From an uncultured Bacteroides sp. (GTDB lineage: Bacteria; Bacteroidota; Bacteroidia; Bacteroidales; Bacteroidaceae), in NCBI GenBank assembly GCA_944322285.1, contig CALUOR010000025.1, forward strand, positions 1 to 48,389: DNA of 48,389 nucleotides. The letters are read 5' to 3'. The position numbers and the translations under genes were made by a program. Within the stretch, counting starts at the first letter, position 1; each line of letters opens with the position of its first letter. The notes below the pieces were generated by a model that searched no databases, was not told where the DNA came from, and saw only the letters and a program-made list of their open reading frames with translations. This document shows positions 47,590 to 48,389 of the stretch, in pieces.

Positions 47590-48128
47590 ACTTCATCGCC
47601 ATTGATTTTGAAACCGCTACCGGCAAGCGGGCCTCTATCTGTGAGGCAGGCATCTGCATCGTACGGGATGGACGGATTGCCGGAACCCGTTCATGGTTGG
47701 TGCGTCCCGAAGGAAACTATTACAGCTATTGGAACATGCAGATACATGGCATCCGTCCTTGTGATACAATAGATGCGCCGGAGTTTCCCGAAGTGTGGGA
47801 GGAAATATCGCAATACTTGAAAGAATCTCCTGTACTTGTCGCCCATAATGCCGCCTTTGACATCGGTTGCATCCGTCATTCGTTGGAACTATATAATATG
47901 GAGAAGCCGGACATCACGTATTATTGTTCGTTGCGTGCTGCCCGCAGGCTCTATGACTTCCGGTGCAACACATTAGATTATCTTTGTGACCAGTTTGAAA
48001 TTCCTTGCGGGCAACACCATCGGGCAGGGGATGACGCGGAGATGTGCGCACGGTTGTTCCTACGGGAAATCAGAGATGCGGGCTGGTGTGAGTTGGAGGA
48101 AATGGCGTATTGCGGCGGGAAGCTGTAG
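47577..48128 (+). CDS. DEDDh-family 3'-5' exonuclease (DnaQ-like)
   Basis: 183 residues. The exonuclease motifs are complete: D10 and E12 (FIAIDFETAT), D95 (LVAHNAAFDIGCI), and H148 with D153 (QHHRAGDDAEM). There is no polymerase or BRCT part, so it is a stand-alone nuclease like the small DnaQ-type enzymes acting on DNA or RNA 3' ends. It starts within the end of the WYL gene (13-bp overlap), a sign of coupled translation. With RtcB upstream, end-trimming in RNA repair or degradation is a reasonable guess. Confidence 0.92.
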   Translation: MQGLNFIAIDFETATGKRASICEAGICIVRDGRIAGTRSWLVRPEGNYYSYWNMQIHGIRPCDTIDAPEFPEVWEEISQYLKESPVLVAHNAAFDIGCIRHSLELYNMEKPDITYYCSLRAARRLYDFRCNTLDYLCDQFEIPCGQHHRAGDDAEMCARLFLREIRDAGWCELEEMAYCGGKL

Positions 48129-48184
48129 CTATCTGCAACGAACCCGGTTCACTTCGTTTTTAGACATACGGAAGTCGCCGATAA

Positions 48185-48322
48185 AGAGTATATATACTCT
48201 CGCATAAAGACTATATATACTCTTACGTTGACACTTTATATACTCTTGCATCGACACTTTATATACTCTTGCATAAAGAGTATATATACTCTTTGGCACA
48301 GACTTTATATAGTTGTCTTTTC
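48185..48322. repeat. 23-bp tandem repeat array, five full copies plus one degenerate
   Basis: Units start at 48185, 48208, 48231, 48254, 48277 and 48300, exactly 23 bp apart. The core is TATATACTCT with variable ends (AGAG or ACAC at the start; CGCATAA, GCATCG or TTGGCAC at the end). Because 23 is not a multiple of 3, a reading frame through it repeats every 69 bp; a minus-strand frame (48371-48129) therefore looks like a repetitive peptide and is probably not a gene. The repeats are close to palindromic (AGAGTATATATACTCT). Confidence 0.85.
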
Positions 48323-48389
48323 CTGATTTCACTAGACACTTTTTTGTTTTATAACCTAAGTTAGTAGACACTTCTTTAACAATGGTGCT

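Noticed and set aside
48185-48322. CRISPR-like repeats
   Set aside because: Units are directly contiguous with no spacers and vary between copies; no cas gene is seen.
48129-48371. Minus-strand 80-residue repetitive reading frame
   Set aside because: Its repetitive peptide is the direct result of the 23-bp array read through three frames; there is no independent sign of coding.
1-48389. tRNA, rRNA, transposase or integrase genes
   Set aside because: Looked for on both strands; none could be supported from the sequence.

Overview
The window reads as a Bacteroides-type (Bacteroidales) chromosome; I cannot fix the species. The evidence is the gene order purH-mreBCD-mrdA-rodA, the bamA-ompH-ompH-murI run, fimbrillin/FISUMP lipoproteins, a PL10 pectate lyase, and many promoters of the Bacteroidetes primary-sigma form TAnnTTTG. 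No rRNA, tRNA, CRISPR array or transposase was recognised.

Core half (about 0.3-30.8 kb). A secreted pectate lyase (minus) diverges from an M13 zinc metallopeptidase lipoprotein. purH and the elongasome operon mreB-mreC-mreD-mrdA-rodA follow, tightly packed. A convergent minus operon metF-holB-ricT comes next, then two tandem 641-residue fimbrillin-like/FISUMP lipoproteins (minus). proC, an XRE-cupin regulator and an acyl-CoA synthetase follow, then a lipoprotein, uppS, bamA and two Skp/OmpH chaperones, murI, a fused SpmA/SpmB-like membrane protein and ybeY. Together this is an envelope block: undecaprenyl carrier and D-glutamate supply, side-wall peptidoglycan synthesis, and outer-membrane protein assembly.

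Accessory half (about 30.9-48.4 kb). Base composition becomes more AT-rich and most genes are orphans: a W-x-E-L-S repeat protein, two PD-(D/E)XK (PDDEXK_4-like) nucleases, a metallophosphoesterase, a truncated DUF1016 protein, and a six-gene secreted/membrane operon that includes an HtrA-like pseudoprotease. It ends in an RNA-repair-like cassette RtcB-WYL-DEDDh exonuclease. Two long, highly structured untranslated regions (about 35.44-35.70 kb, plus strand; about 44.79-45.10 kb, minus strand) each precede a small orphan protein.

The most notable signal is a shared promoter module, TTGGCACA then exactly 12 nt then YTTTG, at five sites between 32.1 and 45.3 kb. It lies ahead of the W-repeat operon, on both arms of an inverted repeat between the 183-aa gene and the structured-RNA locus, ahead of rtcB, and ahead of a decayed second copy of the rtcB 5' end at about 37.6 kb. 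A nearby relic of the metallophosphoesterase carries an in-frame stop. This suggests a co-regulated, turning-over island with rtcB at its centre; the WYL protein beside rtcB is a candidate regulator, by inference only.
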